Shown: positions 1 to 8,307 of the stretch, in pieces | Numbering within the stretch: the stretch's first letter is position 1 | Layout of the letters: every line of letters starts with the position of its first letter | Source of the DNA: Methanothrix sp. | GTDB lineage: Archaea; Halobacteriota; Methanosarcinia; Methanotrichales; Methanotrichaceae | Assembly: GCF_016706325.1 (NCBI RefSeq) | Contig: NZ_JADJJX010000001.1 | Coordinates: 1,426,001-1,490,000, forward strand | Reading direction: 5' to 3' | Length of the DNA stretch: 64,000 bases | Program-made: the position numbers and the translations under genes | Notes under the pieces: model-generated | What the model saw: the letters and a program-made list of their open reading frames with translations, nothing else | What the model was told of the DNA's origin: nothing | Database searches by the model: none

Positions 1-2
1 AT

Positions 3-2153
3 GAAACTTATGGTAATTGCAATGGTGCAGATGTCCAGTACACTTGGAGCGAAATGGGGATTGCTCAGAAATGGATTGTCAAAGTCAGACCCCCTCAATC
101 TTCAGTTACCCTTACCCTTTATGTCCATGACGGAAGTACATCGGGACCCGTCATATCAGGTGCAACTGTAGCCGGTACCGATGCAGCAGGCAATAGCTTC
201 AATAAGGTGACCAATTCAGCAGGTTATGTAACCATAAGCGGTACTCCAGGGACATGGTCTTTCACTGCATCCAAGAGCGGCTATAACACTAATAGCTGGA
301 GCCAATCTATCACTTCAACTTCTAGAAAAGATGCCTACCTTACGGCTTCGCCGTCTTCAGTTACTCTAACTCTCTATGTCCATGACGGAAGTACATCTGG
401 ACCCGTCATATCAGGTGCGACTGTAGCCGGTACCGATGCAGGAGGCTATAGCCTCAATAAAGTGACCAATTCAGCAGGTTATGTAACCATAAGCGGTACT
501 CCAGGGACGTGGTCTTTCACTGCATCCAAGAGCGGCTATAACACTAAAAGCTGGAGTCAATCTATCACTTCAACCTCGACCAAATATGCCTACCTTACGG
601 CTTCGCCGTCTTCAGTCACTCTAACTCTCTATGTCCATGACGGAAGTACATCTGGACCCGTCATATCAGGTGCGACTGTAGCCGGTACCGATGCAGGAGG
701 CTATAGCTTCAATAAAGTGACCAATTCAGCAGGTTATGTAACCATAAGCGGTACTCCAGGGACGTGGTCTTTCACTGCATCCAAGAGCGGCTATAACACT
801 AAAAGCTGGAGTCAATCTGTCACTTCAACCTCGACCAAAGATGCCTACCTTACGGCTTCGCCGTCTCCAGTTACTCTAACCCTCTATGTTCATGAAGGAA
901 GTACATCGGGACCCGTCATATCAGGTGCAACTGTAGCAGGTACCGATGCAGCAGGCAATAGCTTCAACAAGGTGACCAATTCAGCAGGTTATGTAACCAT
1001 AAGCGGCACTCCAGGGACATGGTCTTTCACTGCATCCAAGAGCGGCTATAACACCAATAGCTGGAGCCAATCTATCACTTCAACCTCGACCAAAGATGCT
1101 TACCTTACGGCTTCGCCGTCTTCAGTTACTCTAACTCTCTATGTCCATGAAGGAAGTACATCTGGACCCGTCATATCAGGTGCGACTGTAGCCGGTACCG
1201 ATGCAGGAGGCAATAGCTTCAATAAAGTGACCAATTCAGCAGGTTATGTAACCATAAGCGGTACTCCAGGGACGTGGTCTTTCACTGCATCCAAGAGCGG
1301 CTATAACACTAAAAGCTGGAGTCAATCTATCACTTCAACCTCGACCAAATATGCCTTCATTACCAATATAGTTGCATCAAATTCCGTAGCCTTTCAAGCT
1401 GCCAATGGCCAGTATCTCTGCGCTGAAGGCAGCGGCGGACGTGAGGTCGTTGCTAATCGCAATGCCATAGGTGCATGGGAGACTTTTAAACTCATAGATC
1501 GAGGGAATGGGTATTATGCCTTGCAGGCTGCCAATGGCCAATATCTCTGTGCTGAAGGCAGCGGCGGCGGACCAGTCGTAGCTAATCGCGATGCCATCGC
1601 AGGCTGGGAGACTTTCAAGCTTATCGATCGAGGGAATGGGTACTATGCCTTGCAGGCTGCCAATGGCCAATATCTCTGTGCTGAAGGAGGCGGAGGAGAT
1701 GGTGTTGTGGCCAACCGTGACGAAATATTAGGCTGGGAGACCTTCAGGATATTGGACCTGCGAAGACCTGCCAGAGTGGCGCTTCAGGCCTATAACGGCC
1801 AGTATCTCTGTGCCGAAGGTGGCGGAGGTCAGCAGATGGTTGCCAACCGTGACGCTGTATTAGGCTGGGAGACCTTCAATCTCATCGACTGTGGGAATGG
1901 CGATATAGCTCTGCAGGCCTATAACGGCCAGTATCTCTGTGCCGAAGGTGGCGGAGGTCAGCAGATGGTTGCCAACCGCGACGCCATAGCTGCCTGGGAG
2001 AGATTCAGGCTTATCTATAGAGGAGATGGCAATATAGCGCTGCAGGCCTATAACGGTCAATACGTCTGCGCTGAAGGAGGTGGAGGAGATGGAGTAGTGG
2101 CTAACCGCGACTGGATAGCAGGTTGGGAGACATTCAAGCTGATCGCCATTTGA
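3..2153 (+). CDS. Secreted repeat protein with fascin-like beta-trefoil C-terminus (5' end outside window)
   Basis: The reading frame is open from base 3, so the gene is truncated by the window edge; the first ATG in frame, at 54, is probably internal. From about 102 to 1376 there are five near-identical 85-residue repeats (255 bp) starting SVTLTLYVHDGS and ending KDAYLTASPS. These look like carboxypeptidase-regulatory/Ig-like beta-sandwich domains. From about 1380 there are six units of about 43 residues with the core NGQYLCAEGGGG...VANRD...WETF, which resembles fascin-like beta-trefoil repeats; six units would make two trefoils. Role is inferred: an extracellular adhesin or sheath-associated protein. 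The neighbouring genes at 2383, 5668 and 8308 carry the same C-terminal module. Confidence 0.8.
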   Translation, partial: ETYGNCNGADVQYTWSEMGIAQKWIVKVRPPQSSVTLTLYVHDGSTSGPVISGATVAGTDAAGNSFNKVTNSAGYVTISGTPGTWSFTASKSGYNTNSWSQSITSTSRKDAYLTASPSSVTLTLYVHDGSTSGPVISGATVAGTDAGGYSLNKVTNSAGYVTISGTPGTWSFTASKSGYNTKSWSQSITSTSTKYAYLTASPSSVTLTLYVHDGSTSGPVISGATVAGTDAGGYSFNKVTNSAGYVTISGTPGTWSFTASKSGYNTKSWSQSVTSTSTKDAYLTASPSPVTLTLYVHEGSTSGPVISGATVAGTDAAGNSFNKVTNSAGYVTISGTPGTWSFTASKSGYNTNSWSQSITSTSTKDAYLTASPSSVTLTLYVHEGSTSGPVISGATVAGTDAGGNSFNKVTNSAGYVTISGTPGTWSFTASKSGYNTKSWSQSITSTSTKYAFITNIVASNSVAFQAANGQYLCAEGSGGREVVANRNAIGAWETFKLIDRGNGYYALQAANGQYLCAEGSGGGPVVANRDAIAGWETFKLIDRGNGYYALQAANGQYLCAEGGGGDGVVANRDEILGWETFRILDLRRPARVALQAYNGQYLCAEGGGGQQMVANRDAVLGWETFNLIDCGNGDIALQAYNGQYLCAEGGGGQQMVANRDAIAAWERFRLIYRGDGNIALQAYNGQYVCAEGGGGDGVVANRDWIAGWETFKLIAI
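102..1376 (+). repeat. Five 255-bp tandem repeats coding 85-aa beta-sandwich units
   Basis: The units begin at 102, 357, 612, 867 and 1122, exactly 255 bp apart, and are nearly identical at DNA level. Variation is confined to a few codons such as GNSF/GYSL/GYSF and NTNS/NTKS. The frame is preserved, so copy number could change by recombination without breaking the gene. Confidence 0.9.
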
Positions 2154-2199
2154 AGTCACAAGATAAAACATCAGCTGTAAAAAAGCGCGAATTGTCGAT

Positions 2200-2220
2200 G
2201 TGAGGTCCTCTTCACCTCAC
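2200..2220 (+). terminator. Hairpin followed by AT-rich tract
   Basis: A perfect 7-bp stem GTGAGGT/ACCTCAC with a 7-nt loop lies 47 nt after the stop at 2153 and is followed by a T-rich run. It is a plausible transcription end for the upstream gene. Archaeal termination depends mainly on the T tract, so the stem may be incidental. Confidence 0.45.
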
Positions 2221-2382
2221 CTATCTATAATTTTATATTTTTTATAATTATATTATAATTATTATTAATATTTGTAGAATACTAAGAAATTCTCCGGGAC
2301 TCACACGACAGATTTTGAGCCAATAAGTTCATATAATTTGAGGGTTATTTAAAGACTAGGAGTAATTTGCAGGTGGTGCCCA

Positions 2383-4146
2383 ATGAAAATAAGGATCATT
2401 TTGCTCGCCTTTGCATTATTGTTCTTATTTCCTTCCTTTGATGCAAAAGCAAACTCATGGGAGAATGGATCAGATCATATGGATGCTACAGAATTTGAAA
2501 AGGCTAATTCATATTTCTTATCTGTCTTTGGTTCGATTAAAAACAATTCCATCATGACATTATGCGCAGAGGAGGATAATATCAACATTCCTATTTTCCA
2601 CAGCAATCCAACTGCATTTAGAATAACAGCGACCCATCCGACATATTTGCCGACAGATGTAATTGATCAGGGTGCTAATTGGACCAACTGCGATCTTGAT
2701 AATGCATTTAGTAGAGTAAAATTTGATGATGAAACAGTAACTAAAATTTACGATGATGGAGATGTTGTAATCGAGGCAGTCAATGTCAATTCCTGGTGGC
2801 GAGATGGGGAATCAATGGACGTCAGAGTTAAAGGTGGAACTATCCAGTACAATGTTACATATTTTAGGATTTATAAATATATAAAAGGAACCAACTGGGA
2901 TTATCCCCAAGTTTTTGTATTATATGAAGACGGAAATTGTCGCATTGCACCACAACCTCCAACGTATTTAAGTGAGGTAAAATTTGGCTCATCGGTGATC
3001 ATTGGAGCCTCTGAAGATCTGCCGCGTCCTTTCTCTGATATCGACTTCGTGGAGATCGATCCGCTAAATATGGAGATGGATATTGTCTATGGGGATACAA
3101 CAACAGCACACATTACCATCCATGTTGATCGCAGTCGGAATGTTGTCGAAGTTTCAAATATTAAATATGATACGTCCAATCACCCATTTGCACGATTCCG
3201 ATCAATGTGGGTGACAGACGGCAATGCTGATGTAGACCATATCCGAGTACTGCAGGGAGAGGTTCCTATTATGGGTGGATGGATGGAAATTAATGGTACA
3301 TGCTGGCAATTCTTCAGGAAAACACCATCCATACATAATACATATTCTCCTGATATCAAGATTGAAGTTATCAATCCAATTGCCATTCAGACTTATTGTG
3401 GACAGTACCTCTGTGCCGAAGGCAGTGGAGGTGGTGCAGTCGTAGCTAACCGTAATGCAATAGATGCATGGGAGGCTTTCAATCTCATTGATCTTGGAAA
3501 TGGCAACGTAGCTTTGCAGGCCGCCAATGGCCAATATCTTTGTGCAGAAGGTGGCGGTGGTGCCGAGGTGATGGCCAATCGCGACTGGATAGCAGGCTGG
3601 GAGACGTTCAAGCTTATCGACCAGGGAAACGGATATTATTCTCTGCAGGCTTTTAATGGCCAATATCTCTGTGCTGAAGGAGGCGGAGGAGATGGTGTTG
3701 TGGCCAACCGTGACGAAATATTAGGCTGGGAGACCTTCAGGATATTGGACCTGCGAAGACCTGCCAGAGTGGCGCTTCAGGCCTACAACGGCCAGTATCT
3801 CTGTGCTGAAGGAGGCGGGGGAGATGGAGTGGTGGCCAACCGTGACGCTGTATTAGGCTGGGAGACCTTCAATCTCATCGACTGTGGGAATGGCGATATA
3901 GCTCTGCAGGCCTATAACGGCCAGTATCTCTGTGCCGAAGGTGGCGGAGGTCAGCAGATGGTTGCCAACCGCGACGCCATAGCTGCCTGGGAGAGATTCA
4001 GGCTCATCTATAGAGGAGATGGCAATATAGCGCTGCAGGCCTATAACGGTCAATACGTCTGCGCTGAGGGTGGCGGCGGAGATGATGTGGTGGCTAACCG
4101 CGACTGGATTGCTGGTTGGGAGACCTTCAAGTTGATCCCAATATAG
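2383..4146 (+). CDS. Secreted protein, unknown N-terminal domain plus two fascin-like beta-trefoils
   Basis: Starts with a clear signal peptide (MKIRIILLAFALLFLFPS...DAKA). AGGTGG six bases upstream supports the ATG at 2383, and TTTAAA about 30 nt further up could be the TATA box. Residues about 25-330 are not a family I recognise. The last 250 residues hold six NGQYLCAEG-type units of about 43 residues, as in the gene before it; units 3-6 are nearly identical in DNA to the end of that gene (including the FRILDLRRPARVAL linker). Probably exported and surface-bound. The unknown N-terminal part is the likely specific function. Confidence 0.8.
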   Translation: MKIRIILLAFALLFLFPSFDAKANSWENGSDHMDATEFEKANSYFLSVFGSIKNNSIMTLCAEEDNINIPIFHSNPTAFRITATHPTYLPTDVIDQGANWTNCDLDNAFSRVKFDDETVTKIYDDGDVVIEAVNVNSWWRDGESMDVRVKGGTIQYNVTYFRIYKYIKGTNWDYPQVFVLYEDGNCRIAPQPPTYLSEVKFGSSVIIGASEDLPRPFSDIDFVEIDPLNMEMDIVYGDTTTAHITIHVDRSRNVVEVSNIKYDTSNHPFARFRSMWVTDGNADVDHIRVLQGEVPIMGGWMEINGTCWQFFRKTPSIHNTYSPDIKIEVINPIAIQTYCGQYLCAEGSGGGAVVANRNAIDAWEAFNLIDLGNGNVALQAANGQYLCAEGGGGAEVMANRDWIAGWETFKLIDQGNGYYSLQAFNGQYLCAEGGGGDGVVANRDEILGWETFRILDLRRPARVALQAYNGQYLCAEGGGGDGVVANRDAVLGWETFNLIDCGNGDIALQAYNGQYLCAEGGGGQQMVANRDAIAAWERFRLIYRGDGNIALQAYNGQYVCAEGGGGDDVVANRDWIAGWETFKLIPI

Positions 4147-4433
4147 GTATTGCATTTACCAACTAGAAGAGAAAAGCTACTCTGAGGAGGAGAATTGGAA
4201 GCAATGGAGGTTATCTTGGAACAGTAGACGATGATGTTATAGCGAATACCATACGGAATTATGTTGAAACGCAATGGAATGCCTGAAGAAAAGGAGGTTT
4301 ATAAGCAAATGAATTTGCAGGATTTCGAATGAAGGGAAATAGCGTGAACATCCCCGTGGCTTGCAGCGGTTGTGCTGTTTAATTCCGATAGAGTTATATC
4401 GCATGTCATCTAAAGTAATTTATAGCATCAGAG

Positions 4434-5168
4434 GTGGTGTTGAATTTGAAATATAGATATGTGACTATATTTGTTTTTGGTGTAATATTTCTCGGCGGAG
4501 CTGCCTTGGGGGAGAATCTTGATCAGTATATAGATGATCTAACGGATGAGAGCAGCACAGTGCGAGCACAAGCGGCAATGGCACTGGGAGAACTCAATGA
4601 TGCTGCGTATGTAGAACCTTTGATCCAGGCTCTCAAGGACGAAAACAGCTCAGTCCGATCAGAATCTGCGAAAGCTCTCGGATGGATAGGGGATGATCGT
4701 GCTGTTGATCCATTGATTCGGGCTTTGGATGATCCAGATTGGAATGTTAGAAGTTCATCAGCAATGGCTTTGGGATATCTTAAAGATCCTAATGCTGTAG
4801 ACCGGCTATTACAATTACTGAACGATGAAAACAGTCTTGTTCGAGCAAGTGCAGCAGGGGCCCTTGGTAAGATTGGTAGCAAAAAAGCAGTTGATCCTTT
4901 GATTCAAGCTTTGGGGGACGAGGATCCTCGCGCCAGATACGAGGCCGCAAAGGCGCTCGGAGCTATAAAAGACAGCAGGTCTGTTGATGCGCTCGCAAAG
5001 TCATTGAATGATAGTGATAGCAGCGTGAGATATTGGGCAATCATAGCCCTCGGAGATATCAATGATAGCCGAGCAGCTGAACACTTAATCAGGACTTCCA
5101 CTGAAGATGAAGATGATTATATACGAAATGCGGCTGTAATGGTACTAGATGAGAAAGGATGGTCGTAG
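4434..5168 (+). CDS. Secreted HEAT-repeat (PBS-lyase-like) protein
   Basis: About seven repeats of about 31 residues with the pattern D-x(2)-x-VR-x(2)-AA-x-ALG-x-I-x(3)-AVDPLIQAL, typical of short HEAT/PBS-lyase repeats that form a helical protein-binding solenoid. An N-terminal hydrophobic stretch (VTIFVFGVIFLGGAALG) acts as signal peptide or anchor, so the solenoid is outside the cell. Start is GTG at 4434 or 4437, with an adjacent GAGGTG. It lies between beta-trefoil surface proteins and may serve the same structure, but no catalytic site is visible and the partner is unknown. Confidence 0.8.
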   Translation: MVLNLKYRYVTIFVFGVIFLGGAALGENLDQYIDDLTDESSTVRAQAAMALGELNDAAYVEPLIQALKDENSSVRSESAKALGWIGDDRAVDPLIRALDDPDWNVRSSSAMALGYLKDPNAVDRLLQLLNDENSLVRASAAGALGKIGSKKAVDPLIQALGDEDPRARYEAAKALGAIKDSRSVDALAKSLNDSDSSVRYWAIIALGDINDSRAAEHLIRTSTEDEDDYIRNAAVMVLDEKGWS

Positions 5169-5286
5169 AAAGCATCATTTCCGCTTCAACCACCAGAGAT
5201 TGCCCCTTTTCCTGGATTGCACTGAAAAAGGTGGCAAGAAGATGCAGAATCCTCTCACGGTGGATCGGAAAGCTGTGCGGTTCAGG

Positions 5287-5306
5287 TCGCGCACTATTTT
5301 GCGCGA
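5287..5306 (+). terminator. Hairpin plus T-rich tract after the HEAT gene
   Basis: Stem TCGCGCA/TGCGCGA with a 6-nt loop, followed within 8 nt by a T-rich stretch. Placed 118 nt after the stop of the HEAT-repeat gene. Confidence 0.5.
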
Positions 5307-5373
5307 ATCACCTTTTTCTTTTCTTGGAGCAAAAAGAAATTTTCATTAATTTCATTTTTAATAGATAATGATA

Positions 5374-5427
5374 CGGCCACCTACTCTAGACCCTCATGAG
5401 CCTTAGGACTGGGCTCATACGTGGCCG
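5374..5427. other. Two nested inverted repeats in a 500-bp intergenic region
   Basis: Outer arms CGGCCAC (5374-5380) and GTGGCCG (5421-5427) enclose an inner stem ATGAGCC (5396-5402)/GGCTCAT (5412-5418). Both are perfect 7-bp matches. It could be a structured RNA or a transcription-end structure. The rest of 5169-5667 holds only short unconvincing ORFs. Confidence 0.4.
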
Positions 5428-5618
5428 ATAAAAAACCTCACATTCGATTTGCATTAATTCTAGCCTGATATGGGCAGTGAAAGCATTCATCCTTTTAGGA
5501 CAATGATCCAGTGCCCTAAACTAGCTCCCTATTTATTATAAACAATAAATATTAAATTGAATGCCGTTAAAATAGGATCCTATTCTTGGTCTCAAATTTT
5601 GAAGAAAGCGCTCAACAA

Positions 5619-5627
5619 ATTTAAATA
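5619..5627 (+). promoter_or_regulatory. TATA-like box (TTTAAATA)
   Basis: TTTAAATA about 45 nt before the ATG at 5668, with GAGGTAG as ribosome site. Typical archaeal spacing for a short leader. Confidence 0.4.
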
Positions 5628-5667
5628 CAGAATCGGCCAAAGCTATCAAAAAGAATGAGGTAGCACA

Positions 5668-8103
5668 ATGTCTGCTTGGAAATTCGTCGGGGCCTTAGAA
5701 GTAATTTTCGTGCTTGTTATTGTATTCTCAGCATCAGCATTGGCTATTCAGGCCTCACTTGAATCAGATGTCCCACCTTGCCATTATATGCAGAAATTCC
5801 CTGTTAATTTCGAACAAGACAATTATTCGAATGCGAGAATCGCTTTAATGACCAAATGCCATCCAATTGACTCAGATGGTATAAAATCAGATATTTTATT
5901 AACCCCTTCCATTCAATTTGATGTGCTATACCCAGTGAGCCGATCATATAATAGCACAGGCGATATGCCGCATTATAAGCAAGATGTTCAAGAGGATCTA
6001 TCCAATTCAGCCTCTTTTACAGATGGGATTGAATATAGGGCTATTTATGGATCTGTGGAGCTACTTTGGCAAAAATGTCTTGGTGGGAGTGACTTTGAAC
6101 GAGGTAACAGCATCAAGCAGACGAATGATGGCGATTACATTGTGGCTGGAACTACGGGATCCGATGATGGCGATATGGCTGGCAGTGGATTCCATGGTGA
6201 ATTTGATTTCTGGATAGCTAAGCTTACTAGTGCTGGTGCTATCAAATGGCAAAAATGCTTGGGCGGAAATGGTTCCGAAACTGCTTATAGCATTCAACAG
6301 ACTAATGATGGCGGCTATATTGTAGCGGGTGATACCAATTCGAATGATGGTGATGTTATAGATGGAGGATTTCATGGAGAATTCGATTATTGGGTGGTGA
6401 AGCTCGATGGTTCAGGTTCTATTCAGTGGCATAAGTGTCTTGGCGGAAGCGATTACGATTCAGCCCGCAGCGTCCAGCAGACGAATGATGGCGGATATAT
6501 TGTGGCCGGCATGACCCGATCCAATGACGGCGATGTAGCAGGGGGAGGATTCCATGGCGGGGCAGATATTTGGATAGTCAAACTAAGCAGGAACGGCGCA
6601 ATACAATGGCAAAAATGCCTTGGAGGCAGTGACGATGATACTGCGGAAAGCATACGAATGACAGTTGATGGTGGCTTTATTGTCACAGGGACGACATACT
6701 CACATGATGGCGATGTAACAGGCAAACACAATCCCGGCTCACGCAATCCGGATTTCTGGGTGGTAAAGCTTAACAGTGATGGCGCTATTCAATGGCAAAA
6801 GTGCCTAGGAGGAAGCGACTATGATTGGGGATATAGCGGTCAGCAGACAGCTGATGGTGGATATATCTTTTGTGGCAATACCTTTTCTGATGATGGAGAT
6901 GTAATTGAGAATCACGGTGCCTCTGACTCTTGGGTAGTAAAACTCAATAGCGTTGGTGTTATCCAATGGCAAAGAAGCCTTGGCGGCAGTCGCACCGATG
7001 AAGCCTATAGTATTGAGCAGACGGGTGATGGCGGATATATCATCGCTGGTGATACCTATTCAGATGACGGTGATGTGAATGGCTCGCATGTTGCACCATA
7101 TTATATCTTTCCAGATTTCTGGATAGCAAAACTTGATGATGTCGGAAATATCGAGTGGCAAAAGGCTCTAGGTGGCATGGTTGCCGATATCGCACATGGC
7201 GTTGGACTGACAAGTGATGATAAATATATCATTGTAGGATTTACAAATTCCAATGATGGAGATGTAAGCGGAAATCATGGATTTGGTGATATATGGGTGG
7301 TCAAACTGGGATCGGAAAGGGAAGAATTGTCAATTGCTCTTGAGACCGCCAATGGCCAGTTTGTCTGCGCAGAAAACGGTGGCGGAGGGGTGGTCCAGGC
7401 TAATTGCATCTCAGTGGATGGTTGGGGGAGTTTTAAAATCATCGATCTGGGAAATGGCAATGTAGCTCTCCAGGCTGCCAATGGCCAATATCTTTGTGCT
7501 GAAGGCGGAGGCGGAGATGGTATTGTGGCAAACCGCGACGCCGTATTAGGCTGGGAGACTTTTAAGCTAATCGATCTGGGAAATGGCAATGTAGCTCTCC
7601 AGGCCGCCAATGGCCAGTATCTCTGTGCTGAAGGTGGTGGCGGTGATGGATTAGTAGCTAACCGCAACTGGATTGATGCCTGGGAAACGTTCCGGGTTGT
7701 GGACCTCCGAAGACCAGCAAAAGTAGCACTACAAGCCTATAACGGCCAATATCTCTGTGCTGAAGGTGGTGGCGGTGATGGGGTAGTAGCTAACCGTAAG
7801 GCTGCATTAGGTTGGGAGACCTTCAACCTCATTGACCGTGGAAATGGCAATATAGCTCTACAGGCCTATAACGGCCAGTATCTTTGTGCAGAAGGTAGCG
7901 GTGGCCGGGAGATTGTAGCAAACCGCAATGCTATAGCTGGCTGGGAGACATTCAGGCTAATTTATAGAGGAAATGGTAATGTGGCTTTGCAGGCCTACAA
8001 TGGTCAGTATGTCTGCGCCGAAGGCGGTGGGGGGAATGCTGTCGTGGCCAATCGTAATTGGATTTCAAGCTGGGAAACATTCAAGATGATCCCGATGATC
8101 TAA
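5668..8103 (+). CDS. Secreted seven-repeat beta-propeller with two fascin-like beta-trefoils
   Basis: An N-terminal hydrophobic segment (residues about 6-27) gives export. Residues about 130-550 contain seven repeats of about 60 residues with the pattern WQKCLGGS..D.A.SI.QT.DGGYIVAG.T.SNDGDV...FW..KL; seven such blades would close one beta-propeller. The recurring NDGDV could bind calcium (inference). The C-terminal 250 residues hold six NGQY[LV]CAE units as in the genes at 3 and 2383. GAGGTAG sets the start. No catalytic residues are recognisable; a binding or adhesion role at the surface is most likely. Confidence 0.82.
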   Translation: MSAWKFVGALEVIFVLVIVFSASALAIQASLESDVPPCHYMQKFPVNFEQDNYSNARIALMTKCHPIDSDGIKSDILLTPSIQFDVLYPVSRSYNSTGDMPHYKQDVQEDLSNSASFTDGIEYRAIYGSVELLWQKCLGGSDFERGNSIKQTNDGDYIVAGTTGSDDGDMAGSGFHGEFDFWIAKLTSAGAIKWQKCLGGNGSETAYSIQQTNDGGYIVAGDTNSNDGDVIDGGFHGEFDYWVVKLDGSGSIQWHKCLGGSDYDSARSVQQTNDGGYIVAGMTRSNDGDVAGGGFHGGADIWIVKLSRNGAIQWQKCLGGSDDDTAESIRMTVDGGFIVTGTTYSHDGDVTGKHNPGSRNPDFWVVKLNSDGAIQWQKCLGGSDYDWGYSGQQTADGGYIFCGNTFSDDGDVIENHGASDSWVVKLNSVGVIQWQRSLGGSRTDEAYSIEQTGDGGYIIAGDTYSDDGDVNGSHVAPYYIFPDFWIAKLDDVGNIEWQKALGGMVADIAHGVGLTSDDKYIIVGFTNSNDGDVSGNHGFGDIWVVKLGSEREELSIALETANGQFVCAENGGGGVVQANCISVDGWGSFKIIDLGNGNVALQAANGQYLCAEGGGGDGIVANRDAVLGWETFKLIDLGNGNVALQAANGQYLCAEGGGGDGLVANRNWIDAWETFRVVDLRRPAKVALQAYNGQYLCAEGGGGDGVVANRKAALGWETFNLIDRGNGNIALQAYNGQYLCAEGSGGREIVANRNAIAGWETFRLIYRGNGNVALQAYNGQYVCAEGGGGNAVVANRNWISSWETFKMIPMI

Positions 8104-8290
8104 AATGCAGGAAAAACCACATTGACTGGTCACCATGCTCACAATTAACTGTTTTGGATCCCAGCGACCGTTTTTAGGATGGACAGGAGTTATCTCTATA
8201 GCATGCTTGCAGTCCAGTTCTTCGTAATCGGCATGAACAGCAAAACTCGTGGTATCTTGGCGTTGTTCGTTATGGGGCCATTGCCGTTAA
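8104..8290 (-). pseudogene. Relic of an IS1634/IS4-like transposase
   Basis: Between two convergent genes, the minus strand reads without interruption from about 8282 (…QDTTSFAVHADYEELD…, then IEITPVHPKNGRWDPKQLIV). DTTSF followed about 30 residues later by a H-x-K-x-x-R-x-D-x-K-Q segment is the pattern of the catalytic core of IS1634-type DDE transposases. No start codon, no flanking coding sequence and no terminal repeats are visible, so only about 60 codons survive. It shows past IS insertion beside the surface-protein cluster. Confidence 0.55.
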
Positions 8291-8307
8291 GTTAATCGGA
8301 ATTCTCA

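Noticed and set aside
5149..5368. Two overlapping 66-69 aa ORFs after the HEAT gene
   Set aside because: They overlap a terminator-like hairpin and T tract and have Ser/Phe-rich shadow composition.
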